Notes: generated by a model not told the origin, from the sequence alone. DNA of 64,000 bases from Phascolarctobacterium sp. (GCA_030523325.1 JAUNIS010000005.1:24915-88914), one strand, 5' to 3'; shown: positions 55,370 through 63,430, numbered from the stretch's first letter. Translations and numbers: made by a program.

Positions 55370-55630
55370 AGTTTAACCATCCTCAAAATTTCGGGAACAT
55401 TTATAACGACAAAGCGCGAGAAGGCGCAAACCTTCTCGTACTTTGTATAGGTTTATTATTTTTATTTAAAATTCGCAAAGTTTATAATAATAAATTACCT
55501 AAAAATTGCAAGAATTGTCTTTAGACGAGGCCGCAGAAAAATTTACTTGTGGGACAGTACTAAAACGTACGGACCGCAAGTGAATTTTTCGAGAACGAAG
55601 TATAAAGCAATTATCGTAATTTTTCTTCCT
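55370..55630 (-). promoter_or_regulatory. Structured aroF-tyrA intergenic region
   Basis: On the minus strand there is first a hairpin at 55545-55581 (ACTTG/CAAGT base) followed by AAATTTTTC, a probable partial terminator after aroF. Next is a possible promoter (TTGCAA, 18 nt, TTATAA). Last comes a strong hairpin at about 55408-55445 around CGAGAAGG/CCTTCTCG in the leader of tyrA. So tyrA and the genes after it may be partly uncoupled from aroF. Confidence 0.4.
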
Positions 55631-56644
55631 CTACGCCTCGCGACCGATTACACGTGCAATAATTTTAAGTTCTTGCATGAGATTTGCAAATTTCGCCGGT
55701 TTCAAGGATTGTGCGCCATCGCACCAAGCGCATTCAGGATTATTATGAACCTCGATCAAGAGACCGTCTGCACCAACTGCAACCGCAGCCTTCGCCAGGG
55801 GCTCAACCATCCACCACATGCCTGCCGCATGACTTGGGTCCACGATAACGGGCAAGTGAGTTAATTTTTTCGCAGCGAGGACTGCCGAAAGGTCGAGGGT
55901 ATTGCGTGTATAATGTTCAAAGGTACGAATACCACGTTCGCAGAGAATAACATTTTCGTTACCGCCCGCCATAATATATTCCGCACTCATGATCCATTCC
56001 TCGATGGTTGCGGACAAGCCGCGTTTCAAAAGAATGGGAACATTCGTCTTGCCAAGCTCCTTCAAGAGCTCGAAGTTTTGCATGTTTCTCGCGCCGACTT
56101 GAATTAAGTCGACATCTTCTACGAAGCGTTCGATTTTATCTGCGCTCATAATCTCCGTAACGATGGGCAAGCCCGTTGCTTCCCGTGCATTTTTTAAATA
56201 CTCGAGACCAAGCTCTTTTAAACCTTGGAAGGAATAGGGAGATGTACGGGGCTTGAAGGCACCCCCACGCATCATGCTCGCACCACCAGCTTTAACTGCT
56301 TGGGCGATGGTCGTAACCTGCTCTTGAGTTTCTACAGAGCAAGGACCTGCTATAACTTGAATCTTTTTACCTCCAATAGGTACACCGCTAACATCTAAAA
56401 CTGAATCCTCGGGATGGAAGGCACGGTTCGCCAATTTATAAGGCTCCTGTACGCGCAAAACTTTTTCTACGCCGTCATATTCGCGAATAAGATTCATATC
56501 CAAGCGGGAAGTTTCACCTACTACACCAATAAGTGATGTATTCAAGCCATCGGAAGTATGAATAGAAAAGCCTTGGTCCTCAAGAATATTTTTTACTCTA
56601 GATTTTTCTTCTACGGTTGCTGTTTGAGAGAATACGATGATCAT
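55631..56644 (-). CDS. aroF: DAHP synthase, type I-beta (AroF/Thermotoga type)
   Basis: A 337-residue enzyme condensing PEP and erythrose-4-P, the first step of aromatic synthesis. The N-terminal ferredoxin-like regulatory domain (1-75) precedes a KdsA/AroG-like barrel with IAGPCSVET (PEP and metal site), MRGGAFKPRTSPYSFQG, EIMSADKIE, RNMQNFELL, PILLKRGL, and VIVDPSHAAG. The start is ATG 56644 with GGAGGAAAT; a TTG five codons upstream lies within that ribosome site. First gene after the attenuator leader. Confidence 0.97.
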   Translation of the reverse strand: MIIVFSQTATVEEKSRVKNILEDQGFSIHTSDGLNTSLIGVVGETSRLDMNLIREYDGVEKVLRVQEPYKLANRAFHPEDSVLDVSGVPIGGKKIQVIAGPCSVETQEQVTTIAQAVKAGGASMMRGGAFKPRTSPYSFQGLKELGLEYLKNAREATGLPIVTEIMSADKIERFVEDVDLIQVGARNMQNFELLKELGKTNVPILLKRGLSATIEEWIMSAEYIMAGGNENVILCERGIRTFEHYTRNTLDLSAVLAAKKLTHLPVIVDPSHAAGMWWMVEPLAKAAVAVGADGLLIEVHNNPECAWCDGAQSLKPAKFANLMQELKIIARVIGREA

Positions 56645-56775
56645 AAAAATTTCCTCCAATACTACTATACTACAATTTTTTTTACTTTTGCAAGCTTCCT
56701 TGCTTGTCTAATTTTTTAAGAATTGCTGCTATGCTACGCTGCTACTTTCCCCCTTTGCGTGTAGGTATAAAAAAT

Positions 56776-56805
56776 GCAGACCTTCTACCATCGTAAAAGA
56801 CCTGC
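56776..56805 (-). terminator. Attenuator hairpin of the aromatic operon
   Basis: As minus-strand RNA GCAGGUCUUUUAC / GUAGAAGGUCUGC pairs fully (13 bp, three G-U) with a GAUG tetraloop, followed by AUUUUUUAU. On the plus strand the wobbles become mismatches, so it is specific to the aro direction. It lies 131 nt upstream of aroF and 46 nt after the leader-peptide stop. Confidence 0.9.
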
Positions 56806-56834
56806 TAAGCTTGACTTATGAAAAATATATTTTG

Positions 56835-56844
56835 CTTTTACGAT
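56835..56844 (-). promoter_or_regulatory. Antiterminator segment
   Basis: AUCGUAAAAG on the minus strand is the exact complement of CUUUUACGAU (56790-56799) in the 5' arm and loop of the attenuator hairpin; three more pairs (two G-U) extend it to 13. It starts 7 nt after the leader-peptide stop, so a ribosome at that stop would cover it. Confidence 0.75.
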
Positions 56845-56851
56845 AATGCGC

Positions 56852-56950
56852 TTATGATTTTTTACATGCTAAATAACCGGTGCAATAATAAGCAAAGACC
56901 GGTGCGTAATAACCATATTCAGCTTTTGCATTCATCAATAAAGCGTTCAT
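56852..56950 (-). CDS. Tyr-rich leader peptide of the aromatic operon
   Basis: A 32-residue ORF with an ATG preceded by TAGGTGG. Residues 11-26 read EYGYYAPVFAYYCTGY: six Tyr and one Phe within 15 codons (12-26). It is too short and skewed for an enzyme and lies between the operon promoter and a terminator hairpin, the arrangement of amino-acid leader peptides. A ribosome stalled on Tyr codons would leave the segment at 56835-56844 free to form the antiterminator; one reaching the stop would mask it. The ribosome-site spacing is short (3 nt after GGTGG). Confidence 0.85.
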   Translation of the reverse strand: MNALLMNAKAEYGYYAPVFAYYCTGYLACKKS

Positions 56951-56981
56951 AATCCACCTACATAAAAATAACTTTACAAAT

Positions 56982-57010
56982 ATTCTACTCCAGAGACACA
57001 GAGGAGTCAA
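56982..57010 (-). promoter_or_regulatory. Promoter of the aromatic operon
   Basis: Minus strand TTGACT, exactly 17 nt, TAGAAT, 32 bp upstream of the leader-peptide ATG. A palindrome ATTCGCGAAT (57015-57024) lies just upstream and could be an operator. Confidence 0.75.
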
Positions 57011-57084
57011 ACAGATTCGCGAATTTTACCGCTGCTCCTGAATTTTTTAAAATTTTTGTAATATAAGTTACAGAAAAACAATGA

Positions 57085-57116
57085 GCCGCTCTAACTGTTT
57101 GTCCAGTCAAAGCGGC
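57085..57116 (-). terminator. Terminator after the 187-residue gene
   Basis: GCCGCT / AGCGGC outer stem with ACTG/CAGT inner pairs, followed on the minus strand by CATTGTTTTTC. It separates the accessory region from the aromatic operon. Confidence 0.7.
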
Positions 57117-57146
57117 CGCTAGAATTTTTTTGCGAGAGAAAAAATT

Positions 57147-57710
57147 TCAAATCCACAATTCGTTAACTTGCCTTCCTAATGAAAAGTCACGCTTTAGATA
57201 AGCCTGCAAATGTTCACCGCTTGCAAATTCGTTCCTCTTGATTTTTTCACGCAAGGAAGCTACAAATTTACTATGGTCAATTGCTTCTACCAGCTTGCCG
57301 CTGACAAATTTTAATTCTAAAACATCTACGAAGGTCCAAGCATTTTCACAACAGAGATTTCCAGACCATTCGGAAAGAATACCCTTTCCTAAGAGAATGT
57401 TACCTGTATAATTCAATTTATGCTGAATATTTTCGTAAAGAGCGTTGAACAGTAAGTCTCTATCATTTTTTGCTCGCTTATCAAAAATTTTTGGCAAATG
57501 CTCTTGTTTAGTATAAACTGACAGCTTATCAAAATAGAGTGTGCCATCCACAATTTTATAGCCGCGCAAGTAACCGTTCGAACAAGCCACGCAGCCAAAA
57601 CTAGGATATAAGCGGTGCTTGTGAGGGTCAAAGGAGAGGGGCTCGGATAGGGTGAGGATGTAATATTCTTGGCCATTGTATATGCAAGTGTCGGGGAATT
57701 CCGGTCTCAC
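57147..57710 (-). CDS. Unknown 187-residue protein next to the McrBC-like genes
   Basis: I do not recognise this protein. It is soluble, without signal or membrane segments, and has several Cys (CVAC at about 40-43, CC at about 120), an acidic/aromatic middle (ENAWTFVDVLELKFVSGKLVEAIDHSKF) and a basic C-terminal helix (REKIKRNEF). The start is GTG with GGAGG nine nt upstream. It is on the same strand as, and downstream of, the McrBC-type pair, separated by about 140 bp; an accessory defence role is only suggested by position. Confidence 0.6.
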   Translation of the reverse strand: MRPEFPDTCIYNGQEYYILTLSEPLSFDPHKHRLYPSFGCVACSNGYLRGYKIVDGTLYFDKLSVYTKQEHLPKIFDKRAKNDRDLLFNALYENIQHKLNYTGNILLGKGILSEWSGNLCCENAWTFVDVLELKFVSGKLVEAIDHSKFVASLREKIKRNEFASGEHLQAYLKRDFSLGRQVNELWI

Positions 57711-57852
57711 GATTTTTTTCCTCCTTATGTTTTACCAGGGTAATTTTTTGAGTGGGTGGGGTTGGGTTTATTATAGCATGGAAGGAGGGAAAGGGACATG
57801 GGGACTTGGAATAGAAATGGTCGCCCGAAGGCGACCAACATTGGTAAGGTTT

Positions 57853-60273
57853 TTAAATGTTAATAATTTTTGGTGAGCGAGGACTGAAAGTGTCGTTACC
57901 GTTTTGAATGTCTACGGGTGATTTTGGCAAAGAAATTTCCTTACAAGCATCACCAATTTTATCTACCCTAACCTTGACCACATAATAAAAATCGGCTGTC
58001 CTCGGTTTTTCATCGAAAGTCTTCTGCACTTTTAGTTTCTCGTTCAAACTTTCTTTAGCAACTAATTCAGATCCTACAACCTCGCAAAGTATCGGCTCTA
58101 ATTTATACGTTCCATCTGCATCTACGTCGTTTGTGTAGAACCTAAAATATTTTGTCGTGAAGATATCCTTGTGGTGAGAATAAACCTGCGTACCTTTAAT
58201 TGCGTAAAAATAAAACAAAAATTCCTTATCAGCTGCTAACAAACCTTGGGCATTTAATAACTTGTAGTACTCTTCCCTAATGTAACCAATAATACATTTT
58301 TCTTGTTTCAATACATCGGCACGTTTGTTGCCTCCCACAACGGCTTCTGCGCTACTTGGCTCTCTGATAACTAACTCTTTATAGTATTCCATACGACCGA
58401 GACGAGTATGGTGGTAACTTTTATTTATTAAAATTCTATTAATAAAATCTTCCAATGTTTTTGCTCCAGCATGTTCATTACTCGGTTTAATGGCAAATGC
58501 ACCTACACCAGGAAGAATTTCGTCATAGAGTTTGTGCTGAGTCTCCACACCATTGCCCTTTGTATCTGAGCCAGGATATAAGACATAGCTCCCTATCGTC
58601 CTTCTAATAGCATCGTTATAGGTATGCATCTTCAAGAGGTCACCACGTTTGTAAGTATTTGTAATGGAACTTATTTTTTCTTCGTCAAGTTCTGCCTTAC
58701 TATCCGATGCTTTATCTTCTTTATTACCAATAAGACTCGTTAAATCAGTAATTCTATATTTTGCGTCAAAATGAACAAAACTTACCGAGCCATTTTTAAT
58801 TGCTTCTTCTTCGTCCTTGTAGCTCGCAGGAAAGATTGCGAGTGTATAGTCCGGTCTAAAGCTTCGCGAATAGGAACCTTCGTAATCTGTTGATGCAAAA
58901 TCTTTTCGAGAGAATGTCCTGTTATAATATAAGTTTACTTTTAAGCCAAGTTTTTCAATCTCAAACCGCTGACAGGATTTATTCCCCTCTGTAAGATTAA
59001 TTTTTAGTTTGCCATCAGGTTGAATGAAGGACTCTGGTGACTTTTCTTCAATCACTTTACATCCTTCCATATCTTTGACTATCTTGGAAAGTTCAAAGAA
59101 GAGCCAATACTCATACAAGAGAGCAACATTCTTCGACTCACCCGTATAAATATCTTCTTTCCCTTTCCAATTCAATTGCAGTGCTAACTCAACCATAGAG
59201 AACGCTTCAAAGATTTGCAAATAACCTTCTCGCTTTTGCAAGACCTGATTATTCTGAGGCATGATATCAAAATTGCCAATATCTTCAAAGAAATCATCAT
59301 CTAAAATATTGTCAATGGTGTCACGAATAACTTTTGCTTCCCTCAAGCATTCGACAGTATTTTTACCGCCATCGCCCTCTATCTCTCTAATAAGGTTATC
59401 ACAAATATCGTAAAACTTATACAAGGCAAACTTTAAAAACCTGTTGGCACTCGTATCCAAACTATCTCTTTTTAATGTTACAGCAATCTCCTGGGGAAGA
59501 TATCCATCATTTGTTGAACTACTAGTAACTATTTTTGTCCAAACCCTGCTACTAGCAAAAGGATTAGTAAAAAACTTCTTAGAGGGCATACCTGTCCCTA
59601 TAGGTTTATAAATATCCTCTTTGATAAGTATGCTATCCGGATTCCTCTTAATCGATTCGAAATAAGCCAAGAGACTTTGTTCATAACAGAACTGACGCAA
59701 GAAGATGAACTGCTCCAAAAGATTATCATTGCTATTAGGTTCAGGTACAAAAACACCAGAAGTTGCACCTGTATATTCTAGCAATAATTCACTGCATATT
59801 TCTGCAATAGACTCTGTTAGTTTAATATAATCCTCTTTATAGTCTATCTTGTCAGGAACAACTTCAAACTCAAGTTTTTTCTCGCTAGTTCCATCTGAAA
59901 ATATAAACTTGGAGCGACCAAGATAATTGATGAATTGAAAACTAATCGTATCGGTATCCCTATCGAAATTTACCAATTTATTATCTTGATTCTGAATACG
60001 AATATTATCTGTTGAAAAGTCTCCTTCGATTATTTTCAACTTGTACTTTTTGGTTTCCTTGAGGCGCAAAACGTATTCTTCGTCCAAACCCTTTTCGACT
60101 ATGATCTCTCCTAAATCTTTTTTACCTGCAGGCTTGTTAAAGAAATATTCAACAAAACCCGTTCCTAGTTTAGAAGCCTCGTCCAGTTCAATTCTATCGT
60201 CCGACTTGACACCATATGGATAAAGTAACACTATGCAATTGTCGTTAACTTTATAACTTATTGCTTTAACCAT
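57853..60273 (-). CDS. McrC-like DUF2357/DUF524 restriction nuclease subunit
   Basis: An 806-residue protein. The C-terminal half holds a PD-(D/E)XK-type nuclease core: LLYEYWLFFELSKIV (385-399), RPDYTLAIFP (473-482) and VHFDAKYRI (500-508), where Asp475, Asp503 and Lys505 match the metal and catalytic positions. Later YPGSDTKG and GAFAIKPS are usual for this family. The N-terminal half (1-350) is a beta-rich and helical DUF2357 region without known motifs. It follows the McrB-like gene by 2 bp and lacks its own ribosome site, so it is translationally coupled. In McrBC systems this subunit cuts DNA after NTP-driven translocation by McrB. Confidence 0.85.
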   Translation of the reverse strand: MVKAISYKVNDNCIVLLYPYGVKSDDRIELDEASKLGTGFVEYFFNKPAGKKDLGEIIVEKGLDEEYVLRLKETKKYKLKIIEGDFSTDNIRIQNQDNKLVNFDRDTDTISFQFINYLGRSKFIFSDGTSEKKLEFEVVPDKIDYKEDYIKLTESIAEICSELLLEYTGATSGVFVPEPNSNDNLLEQFIFLRQFCYEQSLLAYFESIKRNPDSILIKEDIYKPIGTGMPSKKFFTNPFASSRVWTKIVTSSSTNDGYLPQEIAVTLKRDSLDTSANRFLKFALYKFYDICDNLIREIEGDGGKNTVECLREAKVIRDTIDNILDDDFFEDIGNFDIMPQNNQVLQKREGYLQIFEAFSMVELALQLNWKGKEDIYTGESKNVALLYEYWLFFELSKIVKDMEGCKVIEEKSPESFIQPDGKLKINLTEGNKSCQRFEIEKLGLKVNLYYNRTFSRKDFASTDYEGSYSRSFRPDYTLAIFPASYKDEEEAIKNGSVSFVHFDAKYRITDLTSLIGNKEDKASDSKAELDEEKISSITNTYKRGDLLKMHTYNDAIRRTIGSYVLYPGSDTKGNGVETQHKLYDEILPGVGAFAIKPSNEHAGAKTLEDFINRILINKSYHHTRLGRMEYYKELVIREPSSAEAVVGGNKRADVLKQEKCIIGYIREEYYKLLNAQGLLAADKEFLFYFYAIKGTQVYSHHKDIFTTKYFRFYTNDVDADGTYKLEPILCEVVGSELVAKESLNEKLKVQKTFDEKPRTADFYYVVKVRVDKIGDACKEISLPKSPVDIQNGNDTFSPRSPKIINI

Positions 60274-60275
60274 TT

Positions 60276-62207
60276 TTAAATAAAGCTTGCATAACGGACG
60301 TTAGCCAGTCTTCTCTCCATCTCTTCGATTTTCTTATAACTTAAAGGATATTTTTCTTCGTTGTCAGAAGGATTCGCTTTGCCACAAATTACTTTCAGAT
60401 TTTCCAACAATTTGCCAATTTCCTTTTGGTTGCCGTGAATCTTAGGAAGAATTTTTTGTACCAGCTGTTCATCAATGTAAGTTTCCTCAGGCGCATTAAC
60501 ATCCTGTAATTTTTTTGCAGCAAGAATATATTTTTTGATTTCACTAACCGTTCTATAAGCAAATTCAAAACCAGAGCCGTCAAGTTCATCGTAAATTACT
60601 GTAAATTGATCTTTAATCTTAGCAAAATCTACCAAATCATCCTTGCCTTCACAAACAGCATATGCCAAATTCAAGAATGCTTCAGCCGAGCCATCGTTTG
60701 CAGGCACGATTTCGTCAGTCGCAGATTGATTTTCAAAGAGACCAAGCACACTATCCTTGGCTGGTTTAAATTCAATGACATTGGCTCTATCAAGAACCTT
60801 GGGGCTGAACATGTAAGTAGTCTCGTCGATGTTCACGGTACCAACGACAAAAAGATTTTTCGGATACTCGATGTCTCTTAATTTATCAATGATAAATTTT
60901 TCATCCGGCACTTCCATATGACTCAAGAAATCGGCGAAATATCTTTCCACATGGCTCAGATTCATCTCATCAAGAATCAAGAAGTAAGGCAGATGCTTGT
61001 TAGCATTGGCACGTTCGATTAATTCAAGGATTTCCGTTTTAACATAGGCCCCACTGCCATTATTAGCCAAAGGATTAAAGTAACCTAAAATTTTGGTATT
61101 ATCCGTCCAGTCAGCTCCAACGGGAACAAGCAAATAGTTGGGCTTGCCGTCAACATCAACCTGAAGATATTTAGCAAATTGTTTAGCAATGCGTGTCTTA
61201 CCAGTGCCACTGTTACCTGTCAAAATTACAAAAGGCTTAGCGAGGAGTGAGGTGATGAAGCGACGAGACTCATCCTCTTGGAAATCTTCGGGAAGGTCTG
61301 CGGATTCAAACTTTTCTTTACCGAAAAAATAAAGATACCATTTCTCGTTTACTTCTTTTATTTCAATAATGCCTTTATAAAACTCATTAACTAGTGCAAT
61401 CAATGTTAGGAAACTACTATTCCCCCTGGCTTTAACCTCTTTAGGAACCTCCCATTCAGTAGAAAGCCGAAAAGTTATAGACTTGCCGTTCATCTTTATA
61501 TGGTATTCTTTTTCCTTGAACGTCTTTGTGTCGTATACACCAGCATTTGGCAATACAAAGAGCCAATTAATTGTACCAGAACTTGTTATTATATCCTTAG
61601 CTTTTGTTTTATCAATCGTTATATTATTATCGTTTAACTGTAGCACGGGATACAGTCTTAAAAGTCTGTCGTAATCATACAGTACATCAATTATCTCTTG
61701 AGCAAGTCGATTCTTAGCAGTACTCTTAAGTTCGATTTGCTTCTTATAAGCCACTTGTGCCTCTTGCTTTGCAAATACTTGCGCCTTGTCCAAGAATATA
61801 AAATCAAACAAACCTCGGTTGCCCTGATCATTAGCTCTTACGCTATGAATAGTGCCCCTATAACAAGGAGACCCAAACCATTCTTTCTTGTTTTCAATTT
61901 TAGTCCAAGCAACTTTTATGTTTTTTCCATCACCTAAATTTTCCGTAACCACGCCTATTGCTTTAATACACATTACAGAAGCGTATTCTCCCTTGTTATC
62001 AAAAGGTAAGTTGTTTTGTTTTGTATAGGATGTTTTTAATACTATTCTATCCCCTTTTTTGATACTGCGTACCTTTTCCTTATTTGTTTCATCATCTTTG
62101 AAACTTACCCATTTGCCTTCGTTTATACAATTTTCACGGAAATTTGATTTACCAACAGACGCACCAACAAACCATGCGTGGTCGATAACCTTTAGATTTT
62201 CACTCAT
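60276..62207 (-). CDS. McrB-like AAA+ NTPase with N-terminal EVE/PUA-like domain
   Basis: A 643-residue protein. The N-terminal 150 residues (DHAWFVGASVGKSNFRE, KKGDRIVLKTSY, YASVMCIKAIGVV) look like an EVE/PUA-superfamily module, which in related proteins reads modified bases. A linker follows, then an McrB-type AAA+ domain: Walker A TGNSGTGKT (330-338), Walker B FLILDEMNLSHVERYF (409-424) and FVVGTVNIDETTYMFSPKVLDRANVIEF in part as sensor 1/arginine finger. The start at 62207 is an ATG with AGGAGGT; the frame runs 15 codons further. It pairs with the nuclease gene at 57853 as a modification-dependent restriction system. Confidence 0.85.
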   Translation of the reverse strand: MSENLKVIDHAWFVGASVGKSNFRENCINEGKWVSFKDDETNKEKVRSIKKGDRIVLKTSYTKQNNLPFDNKGEYASVMCIKAIGVVTENLGDGKNIKVAWTKIENKKEWFGSPCYRGTIHSVRANDQGNRGLFDFIFLDKAQVFAKQEAQVAYKKQIELKSTAKNRLAQEIIDVLYDYDRLLRLYPVLQLNDNNITIDKTKAKDIITSSGTINWLFVLPNAGVYDTKTFKEKEYHIKMNGKSITFRLSTEWEVPKEVKARGNSSFLTLIALVNEFYKGIIEIKEVNEKWYLYFFGKEKFESADLPEDFQEDESRRFITSLLAKPFVILTGNSGTGKTRIAKQFAKYLQVDVDGKPNYLLVPVGADWTDNTKILGYFNPLANNGSGAYVKTEILELIERANANKHLPYFLILDEMNLSHVERYFADFLSHMEVPDEKFIIDKLRDIEYPKNLFVVGTVNIDETTYMFSPKVLDRANVIEFKPAKDSVLGLFENQSATDEIVPANDGSAEAFLNLAYAVCEGKDDLVDFAKIKDQFTVIYDELDGSGFEFAYRTVSEIKKYILAAKKLQDVNAPEETYIDEQLVQKILPKIHGNQKEIGKLLENLKVICGKANPSDNEEKYPLSYKKIEEMERRLANVRYASFI

Positions 62208-62500
62208 CTTGCAAACCTCCTGATATTTCATGAATCCAAAATATTTTTGCATCGTTTATCAAAAAGAAACTAATAATTTTTCACTTATAAATTTATACCA
62301 AAAACAGTTAGAAAATTTCGCTTGTGCACCGCTTTCAATCTATGCGAATGTTCTCCCGTAGTCACAAGCTTCATAACAATTTACCTCAAAACTTTTGCTA
62401 AGTTTATTATTCGCAAGTCCACAAGAAAATTCCTGCAACTTCCACTCCTCCACCTAAATTATCTAACAAACCTTATCCAAAATTTTTTTCTCAAACTAAC

Positions 62501-62526
62501 AAGCCGCTACCTCCCAGCAGCGGCTT
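62501..62526 (-). terminator. Terminator of the 29-residue peptide transcript
   Basis: AAGCCGCT / AGCGGCTT, a perfect 8-bp stem, followed on the minus strand by GTTAGTTTGAG. It lies about 27 bp past the micro-ORF stop. The 62208-62500 stretch before it shows no gene I can support. Confidence 0.6.
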
Positions 62527-62552
62527 ATCATTATTTTGTTATAGTTAAGTTC

Positions 62553-62642
62553 TTACGCAGAGATTGCACCCCATACAATAGCCATTACTGCATATATTAT
62601 CAACTGTTCTATTAATTCTTTTAAATTATTGTTTCTTTCCAT
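62553..62642 (-). CDS. 29-residue hydrophobic peptide, possible type I toxin
   Basis: ATG preceded by AAGGGGG (8 nt) encodes a polar N-terminus (MERNNNLKELIEQ) and a hydrophobic helix (LIIYAVMAIVWGAISA). An extended -10 (TGGTAAAAT) lies about 35 nt upstream and a terminator follows, so the unit is a short independent transcript. Size and layout fit a membrane-acting type I toxin. No antisense RNA could be placed with confidence. Confidence 0.45.
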   Translation of the reverse strand: MERNNNLKELIEQLIIYAVMAIVWGAISA

Positions 62643-62698
62643 CAACACAACCCCCTTTATCTTTTCATCTTTATTTTACCACACCACCCTAGAAAAAA

Positions 62699-62715
62699 GT
62701 CGCCCACAAGGCGAC
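62699..62715. terminator. Short hairpin GTCGCC/GGCGAC
   Basis: A perfect 6-bp stem with a 5-nt loop and A/T runs on both sides. It lies upstream of the 29-residue peptide gene and may end either an upstream plus-strand or minus-strand transcript. Confidence 0.5.
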
Positions 62716-62862
62716 GAAAAGAAAAAATTTTAACATTTGCCCAACTTCACTCTTTTGTCACGAAAATTTCATTTTTAAGAGGATGCTTTTCACAGACAAT
62801 TCACAGTAAAAATATTTAAACAATGCTATACTAAAGATGTCAGATAGATACAGGTTGTTGTT

Positions 62863-62928
62863 GTGGTATCTATCGTAGTTATGATATTTGTTGTGATATC
62901 TATAGTGATCGGGATTTATCCCACTTAA
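62863..62928 (+). CDS. 21-residue hydrophobic micro-ORF within a short transcript
   Basis: GTG start (AGG eight nt upstream) encoding an almost purely aliphatic helix, VVSIVVMIFVVISIVIGIYP then T. It lies between an extended -10 promoter (TGCTATACT, 62824-62832) and a strong terminator (62940-62970). The DNA is an imperfect tandem repeat of about 28 bp (TTGTTGTGGTATCTAT versus TTGTTGTGATATCTAT), so the open frame could be incidental to the repeat. Confidence 0.3.
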   Translation: MVSIVVMIFVVISIVIGIYPT

Positions 62929-62939
62929 GTCCAAAACAA

Positions 62940-62970
62940 ACACTCCTATGCGCAAGTTGTTTAGGAGTGT
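62940..62970 (+). terminator. Terminator of the 62.8-kb short transcript
   Basis: ACACTCCTA / TAGGAGTGT, a perfect 9-bp stem followed by TTTTTTTG. Confidence 0.85.
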
Positions 62971-63109
62971 TTTTTTGTGAATTTTTCTTTTAGGAAGGCG
63001 GTTTATGAGTTCATAGTGCTGGAGTGCATAGTGCTGAAGTGCTGAGTGAATGAATCAAGCTTACGCTTGATAGTTTAAAATCTGCGAGCTTTGTGTTACG
63101 TCGAACAAA

Positions 63110-63240
63110 AACAGGGTTATGTAACTCTTTTTTGCCGAAGCTTTTTGCGAGGAGGCAAAAAGCTGGAGTTTTCCCGAGCTTTTCCAAAAGCTCGCGCTTT
63201 CCTTTGGCACTTTCATTTGGCGACAAAGGAAAGTGCATGT
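63110..63240. repeat. Cluster of tandem hairpins, repeat-like sequence
   Basis: Three adjacent inverted repeats: AGCTTTTTGC/GCAAAAAGCT, CGAGCTTTT/AAAAGCTCG and GCACTTTC/GGAAAGTGC. The tandem arrangement and lack of a plausible gene suggest an interspersed intergenic repeat or a non-autonomous element, but no second copy is in the window. Confidence 0.35.
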
Positions 63241-63280
63241 GGATACGGAGACAAACTTAATTTTTATTTTCCAAATTCGT

Positions 63281-63308
63281 TTGACTAATTATTACTTTGT
63301 GGTAAAAT
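63281..63308 (+). promoter_or_regulatory. Promoter of the antitoxin RNA
   Basis: TTGACT, 16 nt, TAAAAT with a TGG extended -10. It directs a transcript convergent with the holin-like toxin gene. Confidence 0.65.
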
Positions 63309-63314
63309 AAAGGT

Positions 63315-63405
63315 AGAGGATTACCGGTTTGCACCCGGCCCTCTACTTACAGTTCAGATTTTAAACGGTTAAGTAAAGAGTCGCGTTGCGGCTCTTTACT
63401 TATTT
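63315..63405 (+). ncRNA. Candidate RatA-like antisense antitoxin RNA
   Basis: About 90 nt from the promoter at 63281 to the terminator at 63371-63401. It folds into a first hairpin (GTAGAGG/CCTCTAC, 63313-63346) and the terminator stem. Its 3' end is antisense to the 3' end of the toxin mRNA, with the bidirectional terminator shared, as in TxpA/RatA. Boundaries are predicted. Confidence 0.6.
63371..63401. terminator. Bidirectional terminator shared by toxin and antitoxin
   Basis: AAGTAAAGAG / CTCTTTACTT, a perfect 10-bp stem with further inner pairs, flanked by ATTTTT on the plus side and AACCGTTTAAAA on the other. Confidence 0.85.
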
Positions 63406-63430
63406 TTAAAATAAATTTATATTTATAAAC

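Noticed and set aside
56645..56981. T-box leader for the aromatic operon
   Set aside because: No AGGGTGG-type T-box sequence or specifier stem; the Tyr-rich ORF plus antiterminator/terminator explains the leader better.
62863..62928. CRISPR-like repeat at 62.85 kb
   Set aside because: Only two imperfect adjacent copies without spacers; no cas genes in the window.
63011..63238. 75-residue minus-strand open frame across the hairpin cluster
   Set aside because: The frame is a translation of adjacent inverted repeats; such readings are common in intergenic repeats. It has no ribosome site.
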